Shown here piece after piece: positions 52,693-62,551 of a stretch of 64,000 nucleotides of DNA (its first letter is position 1; every line of letters starts with the position of its first letter). The notes below the pieces were generated by a model, which worked only from the letters and a program-made list of their open reading frames with translations, had not been told where the DNA came from and searched no databases. The stretch spans positions 1-64,000 of the forward strand of contig NZ_CAKRCF010000002.1 of the NCBI RefSeq assembly GCF_934307085.1, read 5' to 3'. This DNA comes from an uncultured Anaerobutyricum sp. (lineage in GTDB: Bacteria; Bacillota; Clostridia; Lachnospirales; Lachnospiraceae). A program made the position numbers and the translations under genes.

Positions 52693-53066
52693 AGAAATCT
52701 CCTCTTTATTATTTCAATCCATAATCGGTAATTCACCGAATCTGAATCTTCAGATATGACTAATTAGTACCAACGTATAGGATTCCTTATATTATTGTGT
52801 TAAATCTTTCCATTTTTTTGAGTTACCACACCTATTTTATACTTTAACATCAATTACGTATTTTCACCATTCATTTCACAGAATCTACATATATTTCTTT
52901 TTTCTGTCTATTTTACGATTTGGTCATTATTTTTACGGACTGTCAAATTGCCCTGGCATAGCTACATTAACTGACTGTCGACAAAATATAGTGCAGGACG
53001 TACACGTACAGATTGCTTTTTAATTTTTCAAACATATTTTAATTTTAGAAAGACACTTTTACAAAT
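52693..53066. other. Intergenic region with a degenerate element end
   Basis: This 374-base gap shows no gene. The segment 53017-53043 (CTTTTTAATTTTTCAAACAT and on) resembles the right end of the dispersed element, and GGCATAGCTAC at about 52956 recalls its inner hairpin. The copy is too worn to delimit. Confidence 0.35.
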
Positions 53067-54767
53067 CTAGCGAACTATTTTTGCACTTCTATAACGGCTA
53101 AGACAAGCATACAACTCCTGTTTTCTTGGTAAAACAGGATGTCCGGCAGAATAACTTGCTGGTATTACCGCTCCCATTCCCCGTTCCTCTATCATTGTAT
53201 ACATTCTTTCTATCAAATGCTGAATATCCTCTTGGACTTTTACATTATCAAGAATCCAATTCATCATATAAGCAAGTGCTGTTGTCTGTCCACTTTCCTC
53301 AATCTGTTCTAAATATCGAACATCAATTGCCTCTCTATCAATCAGAACAGTATCTGTTCCCATTGATTTTATTTTCCGTCTGCCCGGTTTCTCCGGTTTT
53401 AATTTTCTGGAAAATATCGGTACTACAATCTCATTTTCTGCGTACTGCCCTGCAATTCCACATTCTTCACAAATTGTTTTTGCTTCTCTCGTCACATCTT
53501 TTACCTTATAATGATCCATCTGTAAGACAAAATCTGCCACAGATAGATAATCTCCAGAACTACCTACTACAATAATAAAAGAAATCCCCAGTGTTTTATA
53601 AATTCCTCTTATATGGCGGAGCAATGTTGTGATTGGTTCTTTTTCGTCAGCTACTAATCGTGCCATCACTTTATCACGAATCATAAAGTTTGTTGCAGAA
53701 GTGTCTTCATCTAACAGTAAAAGTCCTGCTCCCGACTCAACTGCTTCAATAAGATTAGCTGCCTGAGAGGTACTTCCACTGGCATTCTCAGAAGAAAAAT
53801 CTGAGGTATCCTGTCCTGCTGGAAGATGGTTGATAAACATAGATATATCTGTGTGCAGCACACTTCTTCCGTCCTCTGCCCGAATCTTCATTCCACTATT
53901 ATCCGCCACAACATACTCTCTTCCATCTCCGGAAATATGATTGTATACACCTTGCTCTAATGCTTTTAACAATGTAGATTTTCCGTGATAACCACCACCG
54001 ACAATGACCGTGATTCCCTCTGGAATCCCCATTCCAGTAAGCTTTCCCTTATGCGGCAGTTCCACCTCTATTCTCATAGATCCCGGAGAAACAAATGGTA
54101 CTGCACTTCGCATCGGCCTGTCGGAAACACCACTCTCTCTTGGCAAAATAGCTCCATCTGCAACAAAAGCTGTAAGATTTCTCTTCTTTAATTCTTCCCG
54201 AAGAGTTTTCTGGTCATCGGCAAGAAAAATCGCCTGCTCCAGATACTTTTTATTTTTTGTATCCCAATTATGATAAAAAAGGGTATTCTCTGCTAATTGT
54301 GGCAAAATATCAAATACTAGCTTCTGCATTTCTTTTGCCATAATCGTTCTTCCTTTTGCGGGAAATCCCATCTCAAAACGAAATTCCATTTTTTCTTTGG
54401 AAAAAACAACCGCAATTCTTTCCTGTACTGTCTGGTTTGCCGGACAGGTTGTAATTTTTCCGCTTTTACCAGAACCCATAAATCCTTTATCAATCTGTCT
54501 TAACTCATACAAAAATCTTCTCAGTACCTGATCTTCTAACGTTAATCGGCGATGCTTTTCCTGATAATATTCCTGTGGAAATCCATGTCTGTCTCTCTTC
54601 ACCTCAAAATGAAGTCTGGATGGCGAAGCAAATGGATCTCCCTGTACATGATCAATATACAAAATATAATTTCCAAAGCTGTAACTGCCGCCAATCGTCT
54701 TATACATTCCATAACTTTTATGGTCGATTTTTATGAGCTCTTTTTTTAAATCTTCTTTATTTTTCAT
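53067..54767 (-). CDS. ABC-ATPase domain protein (predicted soluble ATPase)
   Basis: 566 residues, no membrane segments. The N-terminal 230 residues (with SYGMYKTIGGSYSFGNYILY near 16 and DPFASPSRLHFEV near 42) precede an ABC-type core: P-loop IVGGGYHGKSTLLKALEQG near 258, the signature-like FSSENASGSTSQAANLIEAV near 325, and Walker B GLLLLDEDTSATN near 350. The family (PF09818) is widespread, and its role in bacteria is not established. A related trypanosome protein binds RNA, so RNA binding is possible. The gene is monocistronic with an AAGGA site. Confidence 0.87.
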   Translation of the reverse strand: MKNKEDLKKELIKIDHKSYGMYKTIGGSYSFGNYILYIDHVQGDPFASPSRLHFEVKRDRHGFPQEYYQEKHRRLTLEDQVLRRFLYELRQIDKGFMGSGKSGKITTCPANQTVQERIAVVFSKEKMEFRFEMGFPAKGRTIMAKEMQKLVFDILPQLAENTLFYHNWDTKNKKYLEQAIFLADDQKTLREELKKRNLTAFVADGAILPRESGVSDRPMRSAVPFVSPGSMRIEVELPHKGKLTGMGIPEGITVIVGGGYHGKSTLLKALEQGVYNHISGDGREYVVADNSGMKIRAEDGRSVLHTDISMFINHLPAGQDTSDFSSENASGSTSQAANLIEAVESGAGLLLLDEDTSATNFMIRDKVMARLVADEKEPITTLLRHIRGIYKTLGISFIIVVGSSGDYLSVADFVLQMDHYKVKDVTREAKTICEECGIAGQYAENEIVVPIFSRKLKPEKPGRRKIKSMGTDTVLIDREAIDVRYLEQIEESGQTTALAYMMNWILDNVKVQEDIQHLIERMYTMIEERGMGAVIPASYSAGHPVLPRKQELYACLSRYRSAKIVR

Positions 54768-54948
54768 TTTTCCTTATTTTGCTTTCCCAGTTAATCCTTT
54801 AATGCCTTTTTGATACAATAAGTTTTTAATTTCATAATGTGACATCTTCTTTTATTTTTGTTTTTTACAAACTATTACATTAATCTTGTTCTTTATAAAA
54901 AATTGTACACATGTCTATTATTCAATCATCACTATAATCTATCCACTT

Positions 54949-56568
54949 TTATAACTCACTCGATTTAAAGAAATAAAAATACTGAGATTCCAACGCTCCG
55001 GATAAAAGTCGATTGACTCCAATCCAGTCCCCAAATGCTGATGTTGCACGTTTTGGTAAATAATTAGAATCTAATAAAAGATATTTCTTCGTCTTTTTAT
55101 TATAATCAGAAATGGAAACATAATGTCCCTGCACATGAACAATAGCCGTATCTCCTGCTTTTAACTTCTTCTTCAGCACATCAATACTTCCACTTGCCCC
55201 ATCCCATGCAAAGCCATATTTTTGTCCATATTTCTTCGCCGCTGCTTTAAATATTCCATCATCGGTTCCACTTCCCACGATACGATAATTCTTTTCCACC
55301 GCATAATTGGCAAGTTCCATCACATCCATATACTGACCACCCAACGCATAAACCGCATTCACTGTCGCAAGGATTCCGCATCCTGCCGTTCCCATACAGC
55401 CTCCGCCACCATATGGAGTCGCACACCATTCTGGGTCATACTGGGTAAATACAAATGGTTTCTTAGAGTTACTCATTTTCTGTACTGCATGAATTCTCCA
55501 GTGGGTTTCCTGCGTGCTTCTGGACTTTTCTAAGGTAAATGCCGTTTCAAAATTGTCCTTTTGTTGTGCATTTTCCGATGAAGTATCTATCTGAGTTTCT
55601 CCACCGTTATTTGTATCCTCTGTTTTTGTGCTATTTTTTTCCGATGTAGTTGCTTGAGTATCTCCGCTATTAGTTGCCGCTTCTCCAACCGCAGGCTGTG
55701 CAAGAAAATACTTACTTTTCACATTCTGAATAGAAAATGCTCCGTTTAATCGCTGTAACTGAAACAACCCATAGGTTTTATCTGGGTGCTCTGTCCAGCA
55801 AATAGTATACTTTCCTGTTTTACCTTTTTCAGCTTTTTTGTCTGCCTTCTTAAAAATTACCGCAAGATATTTTTCAATTTGAACATTTTGAATATAATAC
55901 TGATTCTTTGTCGTATGCATTATCTTAAATGTATACTCAGGATAAGATTCCATCGTTGTCTGCTTTTTACTTCCCCCGTTTTTATCATCCTGATATCCAC
56001 ATCTAAATTTATAAATACCATCAGATAATATTTGTTTTTCACGCCCGTCATATAAAAGCGTATTAGAAAATGCACCTGCTGTCATCCAGCCAATCTCATA
56101 ATGGTCGTTTTTATCACAGATAACCTGCCGATCCCCATCTACTTTGCTGATAACAATAATGCCGCTGTATTTTTTTATCGTTGTCTGTACTTTAGAAAAG
56201 CTTCTGTTTGTATAAATATGCATTCCATCTCGGACAGTCGCATACACATTTTTATACTTTGGATTTACAACAAAAGTACTCAGCGAAAACCAACCTGCAC
56301 CAGTGTTTTTCCCACTCTTATAATTTCCGTAAATACTATTTTTACTTACTTTATATGCTTCTATCGTAAGATTATTTCCCATTATCTCTTCTTTTTTATT
56401 CTTTAAGTTCTCATCCTTGTAAACTATAACTTTTCCATCCTGTATCGATGTAGCTGTCACTGGCTTTTGCTCCATATCGTAAGGAAATGCCGCATCTGCC
56501 TTTTTTTCAACACAAAGCAACACCACTATACAAAATAAAGAAGCAAAAACAATTCTTTTTATATTCAT
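54949..56568 (-). CDS. Secreted C39-like papain-fold protein with ricin-like and SH3-like regions
   Basis: 539 residues from the ATG at 56568 with a GAGGATG site. A Sec signal runs to about residue 27. Residues 50-190 may be SH3-like repeats (VIVYKDENLKNKK, then GMHIYTNRSFSKV). Residues 205-300 look like a ricin-type beta-trefoil part (YYIQNVQIEKYLAV). A Thr/Asn/Ser-rich linker follows. The C-terminal 170 residues form a C39-like domain: QYDPEWCATPYGGGG, the catalytic Cys in MGTAGCGILATVNAVY near 405, His in HVQGHYVSISDYN near 480 and Asp in LLLDSNY. It is probably a wall- or peptide-directed peptidase. Confidence 0.78.
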   Translation of the reverse strand: MNIKRIVFASLFCIVVLLCVEKKADAAFPYDMEQKPVTATSIQDGKVIVYKDENLKNKKEEIMGNNLTIEAYKVSKNSIYGNYKSGKNTGAGWFSLSTFVVNPKYKNVYATVRDGMHIYTNRSFSKVQTTIKKYSGIIVISKVDGDRQVICDKNDHYEIGWMTAGAFSNTLLYDGREKQILSDGIYKFRCGYQDDKNGGSKKQTTMESYPEYTFKIMHTTKNQYYIQNVQIEKYLAVIFKKADKKAEKGKTGKYTICWTEHPDKTYGLFQLQRLNGAFSIQNVKSKYFLAQPAVGEAATNSGDTQATTSEKNSTKTEDTNNGGETQIDTSSENAQQKDNFETAFTLEKSRSTQETHWRIHAVQKMSNSKKPFVFTQYDPEWCATPYGGGGCMGTAGCGILATVNAVYALGGQYMDVMELANYAVEKNYRIVGSGTDDGIFKAAAKKYGQKYGFAWDGASGSIDVLKKKLKAGDTAIVHVQGHYVSISDYNKKTKKYLLLDSNYLPKRATSAFGDWIGVNRLLSGALESQYFYFFKSSEL

Positions 56569-56609
56569 AAAAACATCCTCATTCTTTATAAACAATATCC
56601 TGCTATTTT

Positions 56610-56797
56610 TTATTATCAATTAATTCAAGAATGCCCCGATATTATTCTGCTATCTTCCATTATCGATTAAATACATTCTTAACAGATATTATCCTACTAG
56701 CCTCCATTATCAATTGAATACATTCTTAACAGATACTATTCCACTAGCCTTCATTACCAAATAGATTTCTTAATAACAGACCAAATTCCATTATTTA
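56610..56797. repeat. 47-bp tandem repeat, four units
   Basis: Units begin at about 56610, 56657, 56704 and 56751. Units 2 and 3 differ at about 5 of 47 bases (CCATTATCGATTAAATACAT with CCATTATCAATTGAATACAT); units 1 and 4 are more worn. The array ends 43 bases above the start of the C39-like gene and lies downstream-side of nothing else, since topB ends at 56852 on the minus strand. Confidence 0.75.
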
Positions 56798-56851
56798 TTA
56801 TTCAATAACTATATTAATATTTCATTAGCAATAGGTAATATCCTTACATTT

Positions 56852-59014
56852 CTATAATTTCAGATTCGCAAGTGCATCTGCTAAAGCATTGTTCAGTGGC
56901 TGTTTCTCTTCTTTTTTCATCTTCTTCATATAATTTGCCACATCTTTCTTTGAAACACCTGCTCCCTCTTTTTTACGGCGATTTTCAAATGCCTGCATAG
57001 ATTCTTTATGTCCGCAGGAACAGACAAACTTCTGCTTATCCTTCGCACCGATAAGCTCCATCTTTTTATGGCAAACCGGACAGCGTGCATTGGTCAGTCT
57101 TGAAATGCGTTCTTTATATCCACATTCTCTATCTTGACAAACGTAAAGCTTTCCCTGCTTTCCATTTACCAAAAGAAGTTTTTTTCCACACGCTGGACAG
57201 ATCTTATTGGTCAGATTATCATGACGGAATGTTCCTGTTCCATTCTGAATCTGCTTCATTAGTTCTTTTGTATACATTTCAATCTCACGCATAAACTTTC
57301 GGTCGCTTGCTTTTCCTTTTGCAATTGCAGATAATCTTGACTCCCATTCTGCGGTAAGTTCCGGCTTTTTTAAATCTTCCGGTACAAGAGATAAAAGCTG
57401 TTTTGCCTTACTTGTAATAAAGATTTCATTTTCCCTCTTTTCAATGAGATAACTGCCAAAAAGTTTGTCGATAATATCCGCTCTTGTCGCAACCGTTCCA
57501 AGTCCTCCCGTTTCCTGTAATGTCTTAGCCGCCTTCGCATCTTTTTGCTGCATATATTTAACTGGATTCTCCATCGCTTTTAACAGAGTTCCTTCCGTAA
57601 ATCTTGCCGGGGGAGTTGTCTTTCCTTCTGTCTTTTTCAAAGAAAAATTCTTGATTACCTCGCCTTCTTTTAAAACAGGGAATTCTTTGCCACCTTCATC
57701 TCCTTCGGGTATTGTAACTTCTTTATATCCCCTGTTTAATGGTACATTTCCCTCTGAAAAAAATATCTCACCCTCACATTCCAGTGTAATTTTGGTCTGT
57801 TCATATTCATATGGTGGATATAATACTGCAAGAAATCTCCGTACAACTAAATCAAAAATCTTTCTCTCATCTACAGAAAGCTGTGCTAAAATCACCGGCT
57901 GCTCTGTTGGAATAATTGCATGATGATCGGAAACCTTCTGATTATTTACAAAAGATTTTTTAGGCGTAATTTTTCCTTTTAATACTGTATTAGTAAAACT
58001 TCTGTATGGACCAACTGCAATCGCTTCTACACGTTCCCTCAATGTTTCTGCCACATCTGTTGTAAGATAACGAGAATCTGTTCTAGGATATGTCAGTACT
58101 TTATGATGTTCGTAAAGATTCTGCATAATGTTTAGGGTTTGCTTTGCTGAAAAACCAAATCTTTGATTTGCATCTCTTGAAAGATCTGTTAAGTCATACA
58201 ATCCTTCTGGCTGTGAAGTCTTCTTCATCTTTTTCACCTCAGTAATCACTGCTGGCTTTCCAGAAATCTTTCTATAGATCTCTTCATTTTTCTCTCTGGA
58301 AAATGTTGCAGCACTTCCTGACTTTTTATCTTTCCACGTAAAAGTAACTCCTTTCCCTGTAAGCTGAAGTCCATAATAAGATTTTGGTGTAAAATGTCTG
58401 ATTTCATCTTCCCTTGCGGCAATCATCGCAAGGGTCGGTGTCTGCACTCGTCCACAGGACAACTGTGCATTATATTTACAGGTTAATGCTCTTGTTGCAT
58501 TAATTCCTACTAGCCAGTCTGATTCTGCTCTTGCTGTTGCTGCATGATAAAGATTCTCATACTCTTTTGCACTCTTAAGGTGTGCAAATCCCTCACGAAT
58601 TGCCTTATCCGTCACAGAGGAAATCCATAACCTTTTTAATGGCTTTTTATTTCCTGCCTTTTCCAGAATCCATCTTGCAACCAGTTCTCCCTCACGGCCG
58701 GCGTCCGTTGCAATGATAACCTCTCCAACATCTTTTCTGTCAATCAGAGACTTCACTGCCTGAAACTGCCCTCTTGTCTTCGGGATAACTACAAGTTTAA
58801 AACGTTCCGGCATCATTGGAAGATCTTCCATTTTCCACGTCTTTAACTTTTTATCATAACCTTCCGGGTCTGCTAACGTTACCAGATGTCCCAATCCCCA
58901 TGTAATAATATATTCATTTCCTTCAATATATTTCCTACTCTGCTGCTTACAGCCAAGCACACGGGCTATATCACGCCCAACAGATGGCTTTTCTGCTATT
59001 ACTAATTTTTTCAT
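56852..59014 (-). CDS. topB: DNA topoisomerase III
   Basis: 720 residues; type IA topoisomerase that decatenates and removes negative supercoils. The Toprim domain starts at KKLVIAEKPSVGRDIARVLG and has IIATDAGREGELVARWIL near 100. The active Tyr is in VLTYPRTDSRYLTTD near 310, and DHHAIIPTEQPV near 360. Two four-Cys zinc fingers lie at about 612-675 (CPACGKKLLLVNGKQGK with CQDRECGY, then CPVCHKKMELIG with CSCG). This is the Gram-positive chromosomal form. The start has a GGAG site. No plasmid or integrative element genes are nearby. Confidence 0.95.
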   Translation of the reverse strand: MKKLVIAEKPSVGRDIARVLGCKQQSRKYIEGNEYIITWGLGHLVTLADPEGYDKKLKTWKMEDLPMMPERFKLVVIPKTRGQFQAVKSLIDRKDVGEVIIATDAGREGELVARWILEKAGNKKPLKRLWISSVTDKAIREGFAHLKSAKEYENLYHAATARAESDWLVGINATRALTCKYNAQLSCGRVQTPTLAMIAAREDEIRHFTPKSYYGLQLTGKGVTFTWKDKKSGSAATFSREKNEEIYRKISGKPAVITEVKKMKKTSQPEGLYDLTDLSRDANQRFGFSAKQTLNIMQNLYEHHKVLTYPRTDSRYLTTDVAETLRERVEAIAVGPYRSFTNTVLKGKITPKKSFVNNQKVSDHHAIIPTEQPVILAQLSVDERKIFDLVVRRFLAVLYPPYEYEQTKITLECEGEIFFSEGNVPLNRGYKEVTIPEGDEGGKEFPVLKEGEVIKNFSLKKTEGKTTPPARFTEGTLLKAMENPVKYMQQKDAKAAKTLQETGGLGTVATRADIIDKLFGSYLIEKRENEIFITSKAKQLLSLVPEDLKKPELTAEWESRLSAIAKGKASDRKFMREIEMYTKELMKQIQNGTGTFRHDNLTNKICPACGKKLLLVNGKQGKLYVCQDRECGYKERISRLTNARCPVCHKKMELIGAKDKQKFVCSCGHKESMQAFENRRKKEGAGVSKKDVANYMKKMKKEEKQPLNNALADALANLKL

Positions 59015-59073
59015 TTAGATAGTCTCCATTTTCTTTACAAAATAATAACGTTGATTTTTAGTATAACATACAA

Positions 59074-59679
59074 TTAGAATTCAACATATTTTTTGAGACC
59101 GTCAACAATTGTCTGATACCCATCAACCTCCACTGCCGCAATCCCCAACTCACGGGCTGCTTCGCAATTTTCTTTACGGTCATCGAAAAAGACTGCATCT
59201 GCCGGGTCGATATCATACTTGTTAAGAAGTGTCTCATATATATCTGCATCTGGTTTCATCTGCTGCACTCTGGCAGAAATGATTCCTCCATCGACATAAT
59301 TGAGGAATGCAAAAAGTTCTTTATCAAGGGAAAACAAGCGCTTTCCGTAGTTGGATAATATGTAGATTTTGCACCCTGCGTCACGAAGTGTCTTTAATAA
59401 TTCTTCGGAATAATCAAATGGTGCACATACATTTTTAAAGTTCTCCGGTTGCCAGATTGTATCAATAGCTTCAGAAACTTCCGGTGCTTTTTCTTTCATT
59501 GCGGTGATGATTTTCCCATCTTCCCACTCACCACGGTCAAATTCCTGCCATAATGGGTCTTCAAATACTGCCTGTCCAATTTTTTCTGCTTCTGCTCCTT
59601 CGTATCCTAAATCTTTGATGAGTTCTTTCCAACGAAAGTCTACTAATACCATTCCCATATCAAAAATTACTGTTTTCAT
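59074..59679 (-). CDS. HAD-superfamily hydrolase
   Basis: 201 residues. The nucleophile motif FDMGMVLVDF is at residue 5 (DxG, with the second acidic residue of DxD replaced, as in YihX-type HADs). A C1 cap follows. The second motif ILSNYGKRL lies near 110, and the third/fourth DAVFFDDRKENCEAARELG near 163. YihX-like members hydrolyse sugar phosphates such as glucose 1-phosphate or FMN. The true substrate is unknown. A TAAGGAG site precedes the ATG. It follows topB's start region at 59 bases on the same strand. Confidence 0.88.
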   Translation of the reverse strand: MKTVIFDMGMVLVDFRWKELIKDLGYEGAEAEKIGQAVFEDPLWQEFDRGEWEDGKIITAMKEKAPEVSEAIDTIWQPENFKNVCAPFDYSEELLKTLRDAGCKIYILSNYGKRLFSLDKELFAFLNYVDGGIISARVQQMKPDADIYETLLNKYDIDPADAVFFDDRKENCEAARELGIAAVEVDGYQTIVDGLKKYVEF

Positions 59680-59755
59680 TCTTTTTCTCCTTATTCATTT
59701 TCATTAAGTCTATAATCATTAAAACAATCTACAAACTTATTTCTTATTCTTTCCT

Positions 59756-59780
59756 GAGCGTGTTTGAAAAATGCTTTCTT
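59756..59780 (+). repeat. Solo end of dispersed element
   Basis: GAGCGTGTTTGAAAAATGCT plus TTCTT is the cleanest copy of the end motif. The rest of the element is missing. Confidence 0.5.
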
Positions 59781-59875
59781 CTTATGTTCTTAATATTACT
59801 TAGATTCTTTATTTATACTCTTTATAATGATTCTATAAAACAGCAGAAATTTTATGAAATACTATATGTTTACTA

Positions 59876-60331
59876 TTAAAGATATGTTTTTAATTCTCCA
59901 AGAACAATTCGCACTCTTTCTTCTGTTACATCATAACTGATCACGCATAACGCTTTATATAATGACTTAATCGCTGCTTCTGTATTTTTTATATTACCAT
60001 TTAAAATTTCAAAAGCAAGTTTATAACTCACCTGCAACAGTTCTATTTTTAAATTTCTTACATTCTGGCTTATCTCAGGATTCCAAAGTTCATCAAGATT
60101 AAATTCATCCGTGTTACCACAAGGATTAAGGCAGGTTGCGCAATCCGGTGCAACTGCAAATTTTTCTTCGCGTACCTTTTGCAGCAATTCTTCAAGCTGC
60201 TGTTCGTTTTGAAATATCCCCGCAAGGCTCTGTATAATAATGTTATCTGTATTCTCTGTTTTTAAATGAACATTACACGCCTTTGCAAGACCCACTAAAG
60301 CTCCAACAAGTTCTTTTTCCTTTTGATTCAT
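59876..60331 (-). CDS. Helical protein with CxxCxxxC motif, unknown function
   Basis: 151 residues, soluble and mostly helical. A Cys cluster, APDCATCLNPCGNTDEFNL near residue 76, could bind a metal or iron-sulfur cluster. The sequence resembles the helical region of hybrid-cluster proteins only in a general way; no such domain is complete. A further Cys (KACNVH) lies near 19 and one near 133. A weak GTGAGGA site precedes the ATG. It is single between the HAD and lysS genes. Confidence 0.65.
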   Translation of the reverse strand: MNQKEKELVGALVGLAKACNVHLKTENTDNIIIQSLAGIFQNEQQLEELLQKVREEKFAVAPDCATCLNPCGNTDEFNLDELWNPEISQNVRNLKIELLQVSYKLAFEILNGNIKNTEAAIKSLYKALCVISYDVTEERVRIVLGELKTYL

Positions 60332-60432
60332 TTATAAAATCCTCACATCATTTTTAAAAAATTTTTACTACTTATCATCTTCTGGTATAACTATTCCATT
60401 AACACTCCTTATTATAATCAATAGCATTATTA

Positions 60433-60484
60433 CAAAAAATATGCACGCCACATTATACCAATCTGGTAAAATATGACGTGCATT
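60433..60484 (-). terminator. Terminator of lysS
   Basis: ATGCACGCCACATTATACCA pairs with TGGTAAAATATGACGTGCAT (17 of 20), followed on the minus strand by a U-run. It lies 22 bases past the stop. Confidence 0.8.
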
Positions 60485-60505
60485 TATATTCTATCTGTCT
60501 ATGTT

Positions 60506-62551
60506 CTAGTGAATTGCTGTTCCTTCTGGCACACAATCATCTACAAAGATAATCTTGCAACCAAAGTCATCTCCACTTGCTGCGATAAGCATTCCATTGC
60601 TCTTTACGCCTGCAAACTTAACTGGTTTTAAGTTAGCGATTACGATAATCTTTCTTCCAATAAGTTCTTCTGGTGTATACTCATCACGGATAGAAGATAC
60701 AATAACTCTCTCATCTAATCCATCAAATAATGTAAGTTTTAAGAGTCTCTTTGCATTCTTTACGATTTCACAATTGATGACTTTACAAACACGCATGTCT
60801 ACTTTATCAAACTCATCAATTGTAATTTCTTCCTTAATCGGAGCTACTGCATTTTTGCGAGCTTCTTCTTCCTCTGCAGCCTTTCTTCTTGCTTCTTCTT
60901 CAGCAGCTTTTCTCTCTGCTTCAGCCTTTGCTTCTGCTGCAAGGGTCTTCTCCTCTTCTGTCTGTGGAGTGGAGAAGTCAAGAAGTCCAAGATATCTCTC
61001 TGGCTCTACAGCAAACAGGAATAAGTAAAGTCTTGGGCCTGCTGGCTTACCAATCATAAGGTTATATGCGTTCTTAAAGAACTGTGCCTGTGCAGTCTTC
61101 TTATTCTCTTCCTGGAAGTCAGGATCTGCTTCTCTAGGAATTGTATAAATAAAGCTGTTCAAAGCATCTAAGTCATACTCTCCCTTAGCAATAAAGTCAT
61201 GAAGTAACTGAATCTCCTTCTTCTCTACTTCGTTTAAAGTATTATAGAAATCCCAGTTTCTATATCCAAGAAGAGTATTCATGTTCTCTGGAGAACACTT
61301 CTCTAACCAGTATTTTGCAAGTTCAAGACGTTCTGCAAACTCCTCTTTCTTATATGGAGTTCCAATCTTTTCAAATACTGTCTCAAGCATATCTGCGTTA
61401 AAATCTACAACAGAACCAAAGTTTACAATCTGCTGCATTGGTACTGGATAAAGCTTACGGCCTTCAATCATACAGTTATGCATAATACCTTCGATGTAAT
61501 CGTAGTTCTTACCCTTGCCTGCCTGATATACTTTGAGCATTTTATCAAACTCAAAATACTGACGTAAAATCTCATCATCAAAGCAAAAATCAAATGCCTT
61601 GTTTGGCTCAGATTTAGAATAAAGCCATAAAATCATCTCTGGCTGGTAAATCTTAAGTAATGTATCTGGTGTAAGGTTAAGACCAGTAGAACCGGACATC
61701 TTACCTGTTGTTCCCTTGATACCTACGAACTCATATCCTTTAAACATAGGAGCCTGTGCTCCGAAAATCTTCTTAGCGATAATCTTACTTGTATCGTAAC
61801 TTCCTCCTGGGCTGGCATGATCCTTTCCGCCTGGCTCAAAATCAACACCTTCGATCATCCAACGCATAGGCCAGTCAATCTTCCATGCAAGCTTACAGTT
61901 AAAGTCTTTGCTGAAGTCCCAAGTACCTTTATGTCCACACTTACATGTGTATTCACAAGTTACCCCATCTTCAGAAGAAGATGTGATAGTTGTCTCATCC
62001 TTACCGCATACTGGACAGTAAATACTTACTGGATAGTATGCTTCTCTTTCTTCTGGTGTTGCCACCTGCTGACGGAACTTATCAAGAATATCAAAAATCT
62101 CACGTCTTTTCTGTACAGCCTGAATAACATACTTCGCATACTTACCGCTGCGATAGTTCTCACTCTGTCTACGGAAGTCAACCTTTACTCCAAAACGGGA
62201 AAGAGAAGCTTCAAATTCTTTCTCAAAATGTTCTGCATAAGAAGAACAGCATCCATAAGGATCCTTTACATCTACGTATGGTTTACCAATCTCGTTCTCT
62301 AATTCTGGTGCTACTTCCTTAACATTAACTGGAACTTTTCTAAAACGGTCAAACTCATCCCATGAAAATAACAGACGAGCCTTTTTACCCTGTTTAATTA
62401 ATGCCTTATATACGAAATAACTTGTAGCTATATCTCTAAAATTACCAATGTGAATGGATCCGGATGGGCTGATACCCGCTGCACAAACGTACTCTTCCTT
62501 GTCCGGAGATCTCTTAATAATATCTTTTGCAATCTTCTCAGACCAATGCAT
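60506..62551 (-). CDS. lysS: Class I lysyl-tRNA synthetase with C-terminal tRNA-binding domain
   Basis: 681 residues. The Rossmann-fold core begins MHWSEKIAKDIIKRS and has the HIGH-like SPSGSIHIGNFRD near 28 and KMSGSTGLNLTPDTLL near 284. A four-Cys zinc site (CPVCGKDE with TCKCG) lies at about 178-206. These are the marks of class I (archaeal-type) LysRS, not the usual class II enzyme of Firmicutes. After an Ala/Glu/Arg-rich helix (about 535-570) comes an EMAP/Trbp111-like domain of about 110 residues (FDKVDMRVCKVINCEIVKNA, then MLIAASGDD), as fused to some MetRS. It charges tRNA-Lys. The start has a TAGGAGGAAG site, and no T-box is seen. Confidence 0.92.
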   Translation of the reverse strand: MHWSEKIAKDIIKRSPDKEEYVCAAGISPSGSIHIGNFRDIATSYFVYKALIKQGKKARLLFSWDEFDRFRKVPVNVKEVAPELENEIGKPYVDVKDPYGCCSSYAEHFEKEFEASLSRFGVKVDFRRQSENYRSGKYAKYVIQAVQKRREIFDILDKFRQQVATPEEREAYYPVSIYCPVCGKDETTITSSSEDGVTCEYTCKCGHKGTWDFSKDFNCKLAWKIDWPMRWMIEGVDFEPGGKDHASPGGSYDTSKIIAKKIFGAQAPMFKGYEFVGIKGTTGKMSGSTGLNLTPDTLLKIYQPEMILWLYSKSEPNKAFDFCFDDEILRQYFEFDKMLKVYQAGKGKNYDYIEGIMHNCMIEGRKLYPVPMQQIVNFGSVVDFNADMLETVFEKIGTPYKKEEFAERLELAKYWLEKCSPENMNTLLGYRNWDFYNTLNEVEKKEIQLLHDFIAKGEYDLDALNSFIYTIPREADPDFQEENKKTAQAQFFKNAYNLMIGKPAGPRLYLFLFAVEPERYLGLLDFSTPQTEEEKTLAAEAKAEAERKAAEEEARRKAAEEEEARKNAVAPIKEEITIDEFDKVDMRVCKVINCEIVKNAKRLLKLTLFDGLDERVIVSSIRDEYTPEELIGRKIIVIANLKPVKFAGVKSNGMLIAASGDDFGCKIIFVDDCVPEGTAIH

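Noticed and set aside
53126-53575. A 149-residue plus-strand open frame
   Set aside because: It is antisense to the ABC-ATPase gene, Leu/Pro/Ser-rich in the manner of reverse-strand reading, without a start signal.
56610-56797. Possible CRISPR array
   Set aside because: Units are contiguous 47-bp tandem copies without unique spacers, and no cas genes are present.
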